The notes beneath the pieces are model-generated. The model saw only the letters and a program-made list of their open reading frames with translations, searched no databases and was not told where the DNA came from. Positions 23,708 to 35,924 of a DNA stretch of 55,000 bases are shown one piece after another (position 1 is the first letter of the stretch; the number at the start of each line of letters is the position of its first letter). Both the position numbers and the translations under genes were made by a program. This DNA comes from Chrysomallon squamiferum (lineage: Eukaryota > Mollusca > Gastropoda > Neomphalida > Peltospiridae), in assembly GCA_012295275.1 (NCBI GenBank), contig CM022669.1:9344989-9399988 (forward strand), written 5' to 3'.

Positions 23708-23710
<3 letters not shown>

Positions 23711-24342
23711 AAAGATATTTGTCAAATATTTATACAAGAACATGATAAACAACCTATTGTGGAATAGCAATATTAGTTAGTTTAGTAAAAGACTCAACAA
23801 ACTGTACTATATATATATATAATATATATAAATATATATATATATATATATGAAAAACCACGGCAACTATGTTACGTACTTACCAGCTGTCCAAATTAAT
23901 TTAAATCTAAAAGTATGTAGTGAACAAACTGAAATTTTAAGACCCACTGAAATAAATATAAGTGAATCTGTTGGAGATAGATAGCCTGTCCTTCTGAGGT
24001 TTCATTTCTTGTCGTGAAAGTACTGTCATTTCATCTGATCTGATCTCTCTCACCACCACTGTCCCCCTCCCCACCCAGATATTTCAGAACTATGACGTAT
24101 TTCCTGTGTCTAAAACAGTGTCAACCGTTTCAAAGATTTTTTTAAAGTTATCAACAGCTGCTCAGCTGTGAATGTTATGACTATATTGCAGTACATAACC
24201 GCTTACTAAATTTAGAAACTGGAATGGGTTTGGCACAGACGTACAAATATTTAAATAAAATGAAATGAAATGAAATGATGAAAAGCAAAAGAAAAAGGAA
24301 AAGGATTCATTAAAAGATAGGTGTATGTGTGTATGTGTGTGT

Positions 24343-24361
24343 GAATGAATGAATGAATGAA

Positions 24362-24420
<59 letters not shown>

Positions 24421-24423
24421 ATA
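24343..24423. repeat. (GAAT)n then (AAAT)n
   Basis: About five GAAT units change into about 15 AAAT units, then (TA)n, a composite array. Confidence 0.95.
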
Positions 24424-24915
24424 TATAATATATATATATATACATACACATATATATAACATACATACACACAAAATCTGTATACAATGTACAATACATA
24501 TTTATTTATTTCATTATTTAAAAAAAAAAAAAAAAAAACAACGAAATAAAAAAAAAAAATAATAAAAATAAAATAAAAAATAAATTTGTTTTAATGTTCA
24601 TGCACACTAGCCTGTTTCATCTACACGTAATTCAGCCGAACTGAAACGCTTTGCCTCGATTAAATTTAATCATTAATAATTGCAATGTGATATTGATCGA
24701 CACGGAACACGGATGTTAAAATACTGTCTTTTTTTTTTTTTTTTTTTTTTTTTATCGATCGTTGTTAAGTGCAATTCATATTAGTGAGTATTACTGAATT
24801 AAGTAAATAAATTGTTTTAATCGCAACTGAAAACAATATTATTTTATTTGTTTATTTAATTAAAGAAGTGAAGATCATTATGAAGTACAATGTAATGCAA
24901 GATTTTAAAAAATGT

Positions 24916-24946
<31 letters not shown>

Positions 24947-25177
24947 ATTATAATTTAATGAAAATCAAACCACATTCTATCTCGACGTTTGACTGCTATA
25001 CAAGATTAAAAAATTCATTTATGACTAAAAATGTCATTGATATTATCCTTTTATTTTATTTTATTTTATTTTATTTTATTATAAATTTATTTTCACTCGA
25101 TTTATTCTTAATCCAACACAACTAGCTTTTCAAAATGGTGAAATAAACGTTTCAGGGATAACATTTTATAAAAAAAA

Positions 25178-25216
<39 letters not shown>

Positions 25217-25469
25217 AATAAATAATTATACAAACCACTTCATTGTAGAATCTTTGTTTTACATCCAGTTCATATATAGAAGTATGTACATCCTGCATGT
25301 ATGTAAATCCATAGCACAAAATGTATATAATCCATGATCACAGGAGTACACGGTATTTACAACAAAAAAAAAAAGTACTTCCAATCCTACGTTGTTACAA
25401 AGCAGAAAGAACGAAAACACTAATAATAATAATCCACAATCTTCCACGTTCTCTCTCTCTCTCTCGTCT

Positions 25470-25740
25470 GCTCGGTTACATACTAAACGTGTACAATTCG
25501 CTCACACACAAACCTTTCCTCGCCACTATTTTGCCTTTGTTCGACTTCACCAACGTGATTGACGGGTCTTTGCTTTCATTGCCTTGGCCCAAGCTCCGCC
25601 CACTTGAGCCGCGGGTGGTCACAGTCGGTCAATGGGTTCACGGCTTGTAATGAAATATGTCTTCCGTTCCTCGCCAGTGTTGCGTGACGGGAATGTGTGT
25701 TGACTGTGGCGCGAAATAGTTGACGTCTGCTACAATTAAC
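25470..25740. promoter_or_regulatory. GC-rich promoter-like island 3 kb upstream of exon A
   Basis: A CpG-containing island with a GC box (CTCCGCCCAC, CCGCCC at 25596-25601), a CTTGG-C-CCAAG inverted motif just before it, and CCGCGG-like sequence. It lies about 2.9 kb 5' of exon A on the gene's strand, so it is a candidate proximal promoter or 5' UTR exon. No TATA box or TSS evidence can be read from sequence. Confidence 0.35.
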
Positions 25741-25973
25741 AAAAAAAAAAAAAAAAAACGAAATCGAATAAAAATGTAACTCATTTGTTAAAACATTAAT
25801 AAATAAATAACAATTATATATATACACACACACATACATATACACATACATATATATATATATATATATAGATATATACACATACAAACAAATACGTATA
25901 TATATATAAATGTTTTACATATGTATGTATGTATGCATGCACGTATGTATACACATATACACTCACACATATA

Positions 25974-25975
<2 letters not shown>

Positions 25976-26019
<44 letters not shown>
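25976..26019. repeat. (TA)n microsatellite
   Basis: About 20 TA units; (TA)n and TATG-type repeats also at 25846-25936. Confidence 0.95.
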
Positions 26020-26024
<5 letters not shown>

Positions 26025-26274
26025 ATAAGTAACATTATGCAGTTTAAGGTCATTTATAAATTACAAAAATAAAACTAAAACCATTTATTAAAAAGAACTT
26101 TACAAATACTGAAACAATAAAGTTTATCAGTGTCAAAATGTACTTTAATAAACAAATGTTTATTGCGTTCCACATTTTTTTTTTCTCTCCTTGTGTTTAA
26201 AAAATAACTATATTAGGGAGCATTTATTCGTGTGTAATCAATGGTGGTATAATGTTAAAAGCAATGAAATAAAT

Positions 26275-26400
26275 TACATGCGTTGGTTGACACTGTTAAC
26301 TCTGCGCGCGCTGAAATCGATTACGCGACAAGCTTAGTCCGTGCAGTTTCCCGCAAACATATTTTTCTCTTCTTATTCGCCATCGCTAAGTGGTGTGTAA
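26275..26400. promoter_or_regulatory. CpG-containing island with E2F-type site
   Basis: Contains TGCGCGCGCTG, ATCGATTACGCG and TTTCCCGC (26347-26354), an exact match to the E2F consensus TTTSSCGC. It is part of the 25.4-27.5 kb zone where promoter-like islands cluster upstream of the gene. Confidence 0.35.
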
Positions 26401-26402
26401 TT

Positions 26403-26403
<1 letters not shown>

Positions 26404-26478
<75 letters not shown>
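26404..26478. repeat. Compound (GT)n(GA)n microsatellite
   Basis: About 9 GT units followed by about 28 GA units. Confidence 0.95.
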
Positions 26479-26480
<2 letters not shown>

Positions 26481-26889
26481 TGTCTCTTTGTTGTGATAAG
26501 TTCTATATTTTTTTTATTATTATTGCTCGTTATTTTGTTTTATTATTGTAAATATAATCACATTTGTTCTCTTCTTTATTGTTGTTGTTGTTGTAATAAA
26601 TGTTATTTTTTTGTTATCTTTTTAAAACAAAGTATTTATTTGTTTATTTATTTTTATTATTAGTAGTAGTAATAGTTGTTGTAGTAGCTGTAGTTGTAGT
26701 AGTAGTACAGCTGGTAAACGGGTAACTGTTTATATCTGTATGTACAATGAACATGTGTTTCTTGTGTATAATGTATGTACGTGAACGTAAATGTAGGTAA
26801 AATTGGTTTATCTTATAAACTGTATACGTGTGTAAATAAATGTAAATGTGTTTATATATGTGTCTATTACGTCCTTCCTTCCTTTTCAA

Positions 26890-27140
26890 GATGTCGACTC
26901 AGGTTTACACAGTCTAAAGTCTGCACAGCACATTCAAAACCTGCCGTAACCATAGCAACGCTCATTCAATTTGCACTAAGTTCGAAGGGTTGACTGTGGC
27001 TTTTCTGTTCAGCGCAGATTTCAGTGTTCTGAAAACACGGCGTTGTTCCAGCTAACATTTCGTCAGCCGTGTTTGTGACAAACATAACAATTTACTGTCA
27101 CTCTCTCACAACGAGGCTGCAGTTTCAGGGGCGAATCGTA
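26890..27140. promoter_or_regulatory. Non-repetitive island with an RFX X-box
   Basis: About 250 bp of ordinary complexity. GTAACCATAGCAAC at 26946-26959 fits the RFX X-box consensus GTNRCC-N2-RGYAAC at every defined position. X-boxes are typical of ciliary-gene promoters and neuronal enhancers bound by RFX factors. Whether this one serves the minus-strand gene or an unseen transcript is not known. Confidence 0.45.
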
Positions 27141-27309
27141 TTTCAGAAAATAGGCTCTCTCTGTATTTCATTACCTGAAAAAAAAAAAAAAAAAAAAAAG
27201 AAGAAAGAGAAGAAGAAAAAAGACATAAAACTAAGAAGAAGAAAGAAAGAAAAATAATTGTCATAATAATAATAAGAAGAAGAAGAAGAAGAAGAAAATT
27301 AACCCTTTG

Positions 27310-27500
27310 AACTTTATCACCACCTTTTGGGACCGCCCTTGCAGGTAACCTGTTCGGGGCCCCCCGAGTCACGTCACTGCTTTTTATCAACATTATTTAT
27401 TGACGATGGCTGATTCTGCAAATAACACCCGCATCGGCTTACAGCGGCGTTTAAGACCGAACTGGTTTCCGAGCGGTGCCGAAACATGTGGGTCATTTCC
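27310..27500. promoter_or_regulatory. GC-rich patch with CAGGTA-A-CCTG palindrome
   Basis: Holds CAGGTAACCTG (odd-centred palindrome with a ZEB/Snail-type CAGGTA), GGGGCCCCCC, GTCACGTCAC and CpG-rich CAGCGGCG. There is no supported open frame. It may be a regulatory patch or an unrecognised dispersed repeat. Confidence 0.3.
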
Positions 27501-28475
27501 GTTCAGACTGAATGAGGAAAACAGCATGTTGCTGTGTGTTCATTTCAGTGAAAAAAGACAAGCACCAGATCGCTAAACCAAACACACACACAGTCTTTAT
27601 TTTTTTTTTCCCATTTTTTCTTTCCCGTTCCCTATTTTTTTTTCTTTTTAAAGTGTTTGGTGGCTGTTTTAAATTAGAGACTAAGATCACTGTTAAGAAG
27701 GGTATGCTCAAGAAAGGACTTTTTTTTTTTTTTTTTTTTTTTATCTTAATTTTATTTTACTTTATTTTTATTAATATTAACATCATCATCATCATCATTT
27801 TTATTATTGTTGTTATTGTTACTGTTGCAGCTGTTGTTGTGATAGATGTTACTAAAATAAAAGTATATTACAAAGATAAAGTTATAAAATATAATGAGCT
27901 AAAGATAATAAATAAATAAAAAATAAATAAATAAAATGATTATTATATAATGAAAAGGTGTTTGTACATGTGAATATTCATGTTAGTGTTTTCTTTCTTG
28001 TAAGTAGCTGTTTCTATTTCTCTTCATTCTTCTGTAAAGAAAAATATATTGTGTAGACAAAATATATTATACAAAAAAATTTTTGGGGGTTAAGGAGAAA
28101 AAAAAAACAGCAAAATATATATATAAAAAAAAAAAATAAAATTAAAACAAATACTAAAAACTAATGGTTTTTTCCCAACCTGTATAATATACACCCTTAA
28201 ATCAGTTTTTATTTATGGAATCTTCTGAAGCAGACTTTTCGTTCATCATAATTCACTGGCAATAAGAATGTTAAGAAAGATGAGATTTTTGAAGAAATTG
28301 GAGATATGGTGGTTGTACAAAAAAAAAAAAAAAAGAGAAAGAAATGAAAGCAAGATGGGGCTTTATATCGAGATAATTTTTTTGTCAAGGAGCAGCTGAA
28401 GACGTGACTGATTCATTGCCGTATTATAATGTTTTAAATCCACAGCCACCTCTAAACCTGTTACCTTGGTAACTT

Positions 28476-28478
<3 letters not shown>

Positions 28479-28539
<61 letters not shown>

Positions 28540-28601
28540 TATTATTATTATATATTATATTATTTTGTTTTATTTTATTTATCCTCTTGTTTTATTTTAT
28601 T

Positions 28602-28640
<39 letters not shown>
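28479..28640. repeat. (TA)n, (TTTTA)n, (TC)n, (CA)n cluster
   Basis: Successive simple repeats: TA units 28479-28540, TTTTA-rich DNA, TC units about 28609-28635, then CA units. Confidence 0.9.
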
Positions 28641-28648
<8 letters not shown>

Positions 28649-28751
28649 TCACACACACATCTGGTAGAACGCTTTACAAAATTATTTATTAAAAAAACAA
28701 CCCCAAAACCCCCATAAACGAACGTAGATATCATTATTTAATTTTAATATC

Positions 28752-28782
<31 letters not shown>

Positions 28783-28879
28783 AACACTTATCTCAAGTGA
28801 ATGCATACATCACATTTTGTTTATAATTTGTACACAATACACGGGTTATGATATATTATTTTTATCGCGTCTTGTTTTC

Positions 28880-29200
28880 CTTTCACTGACCGGGTTTGAA
28901 ATAAACAAGATAGCAGGCAAGTCCTCGGCTGTAGCAATGATCTGTAGCTAAACGCATTTCAGCCAATCAGAGAGCGCGTAGACGCCCGTGGCAGCCAATC
29001 AGAGCGTTCAATTAGGAGATGTCTTGCAAAGCAGAGAGCTATCAACAACAATTAGAAATGAAATTTTATAGCTGTATTCAGTCTACGGCCAAAGACACAC
29101 ACGTCAAACAATAGACTTGCTGCTGCAATAGCCCTCGTCCTCAGAGTTGGCAATAGGCCGAGATAAAGAGGCAGTGAATGTCCTGGGGCCCTAATTGGGT
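28880..29200. promoter_or_regulatory. Promoter/enhancer-like island with NF-Y CCAAT doublet
   Basis: 320 bp of non-repetitive DNA. AGCCAATCAGAG occurs twice, with CCAAT at 28963-28967 and 28995-28999: identical 12-mers, same orientation, 32 bp apart. Both match the NF-Y consensus, and a spacing of about 32 bp is the one found in multi-CCAAT cell-cycle promoters. Homeodomain (CAATTAG, CTAATTG) and SOX-type (AACAATAG) cores follow. The promoter role is inferred. Confidence 0.5.
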
Positions 29201-29415
29201 TTTATATATTTTTTTTTTTTTTTTTTTTTTTGTCATGAATTTGTACTGTAATTCGATAGAGAAAAAAGGAAATAAAAAAAATCTTTGTTATTTATTTTAC
29301 GATCTGTGATGGGGTTTTATCTCTCATTCTTTATTATTATTATTATTATTATTAATTTCAATAATATTTTTCAATCTATCTGTGTATGAACGCCTGCATA
29401 TATTGTTTTATTAGT

Positions 29416-29420
<5 letters not shown>

Positions 29421-29498
<78 letters not shown>
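29421..29498. repeat. Compound (GT)n(GA)n microsatellite
   Basis: About 18 GT units then about 20 GA units. Confidence 0.95.
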
Positions 29499-29499
<1 letters not shown>

Positions 29500-30503
29500 G
29501 CTTTGAACAAACTTTTTTTTTATGATGGTTTCTTTCTTTCTTTATTTTGTTTTTCCTCCCCTCTTCAATCACGTGTTACTTATTCCTTTGCTTTTTTTTC
29601 TACTTACACACAATTGTGTTATTGTAATTGGCGTTGAAGAAAGAAACAAGAATATATATATAAAGAAGAAATAAGGAAAAGGAACAAATATATAAATAAA
29701 AAAAAAAAAAGAGAGAAAAAGTAATATGACTAAATTTTATAATTTTTAAATAGATTTTAATCTACTTCTTCCATAGTTCATTTAAATAGTCTGTAATAAT
29801 TATTTTAAACTCACACAGTCCTAACATATGAAAATAATTATTTTAAAACGAGTGAAATCAGATCGGAATGGCTGTTAATTTCACTGGTGTCTGAAAATGT
29901 AATTTACAGAGAACAGCGATATCGACAAAACCTGCACGTTCGTAAATATCTTACAAGACCTGAAACCTCTGGCAAAATAGCACTACCCTGCGTAGCGTGG
30001 TATTCATTATTCGCACAGAAACGTTTTCTTTTACAAGTGTTGTCGATGTTTCAGAGAGCTGCAAGCCTTCTGTTAGTGTTTATATTTCCTTACTCTTTTT
30101 TTTTTTTTTTTCTTTTTTTGTGTTACTTTTCTTCATTTATTTTTCTTTTCTATATTTCTTTTTTTTTCTTTTTTATTATTATTATTTTATTGTTTGTTTT
30201 CCTTTTCTTTTTTTTTTCTTTCTTTTTTCCTTTTCTCTATCTTTTAATCTCCTCTTTATCTTCTTAATTTTGTCTTCCTTTTGTAAACTGAGAAAAAAAG
30301 TTTAAAAAGAAAATTAATATGTGAAATTAATTTGGTATTAAACTAAGTAAGCTTGTTTATCGGATTGCACTTAAAGACATGTATTATTGCATAGCTGCAT
30401 ATTCATGTACATATGGTATTACTATTACCTTCATTTTATGACCCGCGATCGATATGTAATTTAAATTTTATATTAGTTAAATCCATATTTTCTTTTTTTT
30501 AAA

Positions 30504-30544
<41 letters not shown>

Positions 30545-30780
30545 ATATTTTATATTGTTATTATTATTCTCTTTTTATTTAAATAAATAAATACAAAAAT
30601 GAAATTTTAAGCTGGGTTTAAATTGGATTGAGGGCGAGGTTTATTTGCAAAAGTATGTGATGTGATGTCTGTGTGTGTGGATGTGCGTGCGTGCGTGCGT
30701 TTAGGTGTTTGTGAAATAATAATAATCCATTGCTCCAATGTATTATAAAAACAAACATTCGAAATTCTCAGAATAAAAGT
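29500..30780. other. No gene; T-rich and AT-rich DNA
   Basis: Pyrimidine-rich stretch at 30080-30290, a T-run at 30510-30537 and a short GTGC array at about 30685. Nothing recognised. Confidence 0.7.
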
Positions 30781-30789
30781 ATTCAGACT

Positions 30790-31020
30790 GCAAAATAATT
30801 TGACGTTAACCTTATCAGGGCCTCTACAATCTCGTCAATAATAACCCAAGCCGCATTAAACTGTGTAATCTTTGACCTTCTGGCAACTACTCCGCTCAAT
30901 GAGTTGTAATTTGGTCGCGGAAGTACGCGAGATTAACACGGTCATATTCAGCGTAATTAGCAACCAAATCACCTAATTAATCCCGCCTTAATTGCATAAC
31001 AATAGGATTATACTGAGTTT
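30790..31020. promoter_or_regulatory. Non-coding island with POU-SOX-like composite site
   Basis: 230 bp of ordinary complexity with CpGs (GTCGCGGAAGTACGCGAG) and several homeodomain cores (GTAATTAG, CTAATTAAT, TTAATTG). At 30991-31004 ATTGCATAACAATA places a POU octamer-like half directly next to a SOX half in the spacing and orientation of the OCT-SOX composite (ATTTGCATAACAATG), with one octamer mismatch. Developmental enhancer character is inferred. Confidence 0.45.
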
Positions 31021-31198
31021 GAAAAGCCTACACAAATTATGTACATAACTTTGGTATGTATGTTGGTATATAAAAAAATGCATTCTTGAATGCACGTATA
31101 TGCCTGTGTCTGTCCGTATGTTTTTGAGCGTGGTTATAAAAAAAAATTTCTGCTTTCATGTTTCTTTCTTAATTTTCCTAATACCTTTCTCTTTTCTT

Positions 31199-31240
31199 TT
31201 TTTTTTTTTTTTTTTTTTTTTCTTTTTTTTTTTTTTTATT
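31199..31240. repeat. T-rich homopolymer tract
   Basis: T-runs with two C interruptions. Further A-runs lie at 31868-31892 and 31958-31990, and a (GAT)n tract at about 32015-32045. Confidence 0.85.
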
Positions 31241-31955
31241 CCCAAATACATTGCATATTTATTTTCGTCTTTTTAAAATTTCCTAATCTTCGTCCTGTAT
31301 GAAGAATAACATCAGTTCTAATTTCCTTTTCAACGTGCATATTGAACAGAAAAAGAAAAAGAAAATGAGATAAAAAAAAAAGAAAAAAAAAAATTGGAAG
31401 AAGAAGAAGAAGAAAGAAAATGAAAACTAAATCTGCAAGGCAGTATCGATCGAGGGTTTTACAAGTTGTTCTGTTTTAAAAAGAAATATTCGGAGAAGCG
31501 CATTGTGCTTACACAGATGGTAAATTACAGTTTATTTCATTTCCAGAAAAACACATGTTTCTTTTTCTTTCTTCAGCCTTTTCTTTTTTCTTTTTTTTTT
31601 TTTTTTTTTCTTTTTACTTTTTCCCCGGAAGACAGCTGAAATCTTTAAGCAGGGCTGTAAAAATCATTTCTCAAGACGTGCCATTTTGAATTTTTTATCA
31701 TTAAGTTATTTTTTTGAATTTTATATTTCTCTTCAGTTCATTATATTTTATAATCGTGTTTTTATCTGAATACTGCTACTAATAATAACAATACTAATAC
31801 TAAATATACTACTAATATTAATACTAATACTAATACTCTATTATTACTAATATTAATAATAACGTAACAAAAAAAAAAAAAAAAAAAAAAAAACTCTACC
31901 AACAACAATAAATAAAACATTAACAAAAGTGCCACATTGATTAGTAACATTAATA

Positions 31956-31993
<38 letters not shown>

Positions 31994-32485
31994 AATTATA
32001 ATACTAATGAGGACCATGATGATGATGATGATGATGACGATGACGTTGATGACTGATGTATGTTAGTCATATCTTTGATCTTGTGACTCAAGAGAGAGAA
32101 ACAATGGTACTCAAAGTCTGACACAGATTACAAGATTAACAAGAGCTTTTGGTACGTAACACACAGATATGACACACACAGATATATAAATAATTTTATC
32201 ACTTTAACCTTTTACTTAACTCTGCTTTGAGTGTGTGTGTGAACAACGTTTCAGAATAGAAATCCAGCTAATTTTAAATTACACTTAGAAAAATACACTC
32301 AACACACACGTACGTACGTACATAAATGTGCACACTCAATACAAATACATATGTATATGTTTATATATTTTCAATATATGTATAATCAGACGACTGTTTG
32401 AATGTATGTATAGATGGACGGATGGATAGACAGATGGATTAAGTTATATGAATCTGGTCATTATTTTTTTTTTTATTTTTTTTTT

Positions 32486-32557
32486 TTTGTACCTTACTGT
32501 TTAATTAAGAATAAATAATAATTTGTACCATACTGTTTAATTAAGAATAAATAATAA
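32486..32557. repeat. Exact tandem duplication of 36 bp
   Basis: Two adjacent 36-bp copies beginning TTTGTACC(T/A)TACTG and ending AATAAATAATAA, with one mismatch. This is a recent local duplication. Confidence 0.95.
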
Positions 32558-33126
32558 AATAATTATTAAATCCAGTCTTTGAAACCCATGTTATCCAAAC
32601 TGATCTGGCTTTCTCTGTGACATCACCTCACACATTTTGCAATCGTTCTACTTTATTCAAATTCATTTATATTTTTTGAAACACTGTTTATACTGTACGC
32701 GATATGAGTAACATAATATAAATGTATAAAAATTATTACTTTTATATACATTTTAATTTTTTTTTTTTTTTATTATTATTTTATATTTTTATTTTACAGA
32801 TGTGTTAAAAAATAAACGTTTATCTCCGGCAAATGCAACTTGTCATTTTTTTATTTTTTTTTTATTTTTTTTTTTTTCCTCGCGAGTTGTCAACATTTTG
32901 GCAGTTTGCCAGAAAAGTACAATAATTTGTTCTGTCCTACACCACATTATGTGCTTCCACACAGAGGTGTTTAAGTACAGTCACGTGACCACTCCGTTTA
33001 TAACACGTTCATTTGTCAGCGGCTTGTTTCCGCTTGAATTTACCAAGTGTGTAATATGAAATGAATGATTCTTTTTTTTCGACTGCTTTAAGGGTCATAT
33101 ATTGCTCGTAATTATATACCAGAGGA

Positions 33127-33157
<31 letters not shown>

Positions 33158-33223
33158 AGTTTAAAGAAAAATACATAGAACAGACAGAAAGCAGAGATGC
33201 GGGATGGTACGAGAGAAATACAC

Positions 33224-33225
<2 letters not shown>

Positions 33226-33305
<80 letters not shown>
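33226..33305. repeat. (GA)n microsatellite
   Basis: About 40 uninterrupted GA units, preceded by an A-run at 33127-33147. Confidence 0.95.
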
Positions 33306-33307
<2 letters not shown>

Positions 33308-33943
33308 CGAGTTTTGAATTTTTGTCTGTAATATTTAACACACAAAACAATAAACACACACACACACAGAGACACATTCACACACACAGAGACACACAGA
33401 CCTGTTCACAAAGTAACCTGTTTTCTTCCATTCTCAACACTCAACACACAACTGGAGAAAACTGACACCGCCATATTTAACGAGCGAACTGAACTCAGTT
33501 ATGTAAATGTCAGCGTGCTAACAATTACCTCATTTGCAATTTTCCTTACACCTGTCTCTGCAACTCCAGCTACGGGAACGGCGTGAACGACGTCATTGTC
33601 TCTCAGTGAGAGAAACCTTTCCTCACCTACACTTTTTATTGGTTTACATATTAACAGCTTTCACAATGGAGAGAAATCCAGTCACTTGTAAATAATCTTA
33701 ATAATGCTGCTGTTGTTGTCACCATTACTACTGCAGCAACTACAACAACAGCACCGTAACGAAATCTAGAACTTACAGTGTTTTCGCGACAGATACATCT
33801 ATAACGACAACTGCAACAACAAAATTATTATTACTACTACTTCTGTTAGTGAGTACTTCTACAACGACCTCCATCACAACACTTCTCTTTCATCTCCAAT
33901 ATAACAACTACTACAACTGCTATTACTTCTACTCTACCAGTAC

Positions 33944-33946
33944 TAT

Positions 33947-34012
<66 letters not shown>
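33944..34012. repeat. (ACT)n microsatellite
   Basis: About 22 ACT units in a wider CTA/ACA-rich region from about 33710. Confidence 0.95.
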
Positions 34013-34014
<2 letters not shown>

Positions 34015-34139
34015 TTATTTTGTTCTATATTTCCTCTTTTCCATTCTTTCATTACTACATTCATCTTTCTTTATTTCTATTCCTTCGCTCCATTCTTTTC
34101 CTTTTTTACGCCATCTTTTCACATTATTCTTCAAGTCAC

Positions 34140-34620
34140 GCTGCTAACACTGAGAAATGAAAACAACACGGAGAACTACTTTAACAAAACGAACTCTTCA
34201 CTTTTTTCTTACAGTTCACAGTCTCTCGAGACTTTCGGCAAGACTCGGGTTAAAACGTCAACCAACTCGCGTGTCATTTTCAATCGATAAATCTGTCGAT
34301 ATTTCCCGAGTAATTCCGAACTACAAACGATCTCATTCGAAGCGGACACTGGGGAGAATGACTTTTAAACGCTAACTTATTATTTTAATGGAAAGTTTGG
34401 TTGCGGTGAGAGGCAGTTATTCCGAGCAGAGTAACAGAGCAGGAATTGATATTTTGATTTTCTTTTCGAGTTATGGGAGCGAGCGGTTTGTGGGTCTCTG
34501 GTGGGGTTTTACTCATTGGCAGGATGTGAGAAATGACGGTAATAAAAACCGATATTACTTAGCTGTTTCAGTATTGTGATGAAGTCGGAGTAAGGGACTT
34601 TCTAGTAGTTTTAGGGAAGA
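34140..34620. other. Ordinary-complexity stretch, two small open frames not recognised
   Basis: Open frames at 34157-34375 (72 codons) and 34388-34579 (63 codons), both plus strand, in CpG-containing DNA. Neither resembles a family I know, and both start codons have unremarkable context. They are recorded because this patch is one of the larger non-repetitive ones; chance open frames are the default view. Confidence 0.2.
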
Positions 34621-34773
34621 GGATGATGAAAAAAAAAAAAAAAAAGGGTTGTTGTCTGTTTGTATGTATGTGGGTGTGTTTGAGAATTCAGTCATCATAT
34701 GAGGGATTTCTTTATTTATCTCAGCTTTCTTTTTCTTTTCTTTTTTTTCTTCTTTCTTTCTTTCTTTCTTTTT

Positions 34774-34809
<36 letters not shown>

Positions 34810-35325
34810 TGTGTTATCACTCTCGTTATGAATCTGTTATGCTATTTTCTTTCTCATTTTTTTTGTTGTTGTTTTTTGTTCAGCCTATCTCTCTTTCTCC
34901 TCCATTATCTCAGATTAGTCCTGCATTCACATTCTACGTAATCTCTCATAATCTGCCTCTACATAAACAAAGATTTAGTTTTCGTCTTAAAAGACGCCAC
35001 CAGTGGAGCGTGACGGCCGGTGTTTTATGTTATTATCCGCCATAAAAAAAAAAAAAAATACTACAAAGAAACCGGGTTGTCAGTTATTTGTAATTATTTT
35101 ATCACCAAATCCCTCTCCATACTGCAGTAACAACATGCCTGACACTGCAGTGAAGGAGGAGGGAAGAGATGGGGGGGGGGTCAGGTGCTTATTAGCATTT
35201 ATTGAATTAAACGTCTGCTCGCCAGTACAAAGCGCGCGGTGTATTCTGGGATATGTATTACGCAATAAACTAAACTTGACGAATGCCGTCTGACTATTAC
35301 GTTGTGTTTGATGAAGAATGATTTA

Positions 35326-35333
35326 TGACGTCA
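35326..35333. promoter_or_regulatory. Full CRE octamer TGACGTCA
   Basis: Palindromic CREB/ATF site in AT-rich DNA. Identical octamers are at 37527-37534 and 54032-54039. Confidence 0.4.
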
Positions 35334-35924
35334 CTCCATTGCTGATATTAAACAACATACATTTAGAATAATTTTAGTGACGGTTTTAAAAATTTTATTT
35401 GTTACATTAAAGAAGAACAAAAAAAATAGCTTGATGATTTTTTTTTTATAATTTGTTTTACTTTTTATATAATTTAAACTTAATTCAGTTATCGATTTGT
35501 TTTATTTCAAAAGCATTTTTAATTTTTTTTTAAAATTTTTATCTGTTTATATTAAAGACAATAAAGTTTGTTCTTTATTACAGTGACAAGATGAATGGTC
35601 TATTTGTAAAACAAATGTGAAATAAATTTTTATCGCAAAGGATCATTAAGATAGTAAAGTAAAAGCATATTTATTTCCTTTTATTTTTATCTTACAAAGT
35701 AAAAAAATAACTAAATAAATAAAATAAAATAAAATAATTTAAAATAAAAATTTATTTCAAAAGAAAAAAAAGAAAAAAAATGAAAGACGAAACAGATGTT
35801 GATAATAATTGTATCTTGCACTAAAACTTGGCATTTGTTTATTTTTGTAATTATGTGTCTGGCTGTCTGTATATTATATCTATACTTTTCATCCATTAAT
35901 CGTAACAAATGTAGACTAATATAT

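Larger units (their letters stand above)
22529..25469. other. Upstream region or first intron, no gene recognised
   Basis: Contains (TTA)n at 23148-23191, (GA)n at 23645-23707, AT dinucleotide tracts at 23437-23455 and 23807-23851, (GAAT)n/(AAAT)n at 24343-24423, a T-run at 24727-24753, A-runs at 24917-24941 and 25180-25214, and (TTTTA)n at 25048-25080. No exon or recognisable element besides repeats. Confidence 0.75.

Noticed and set aside
25977-26019. TATA-box promoter
   Set aside because: Part of a (TA)n microsatellite; TATA-like strings are everywhere in this window.
29887-30305. 126- and 102-codon plus-strand open frames
   Set aside because: The first 50 codons look ordinary but the rest is T-rich Phe/Leu translation. 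No family recognised and no splice support.
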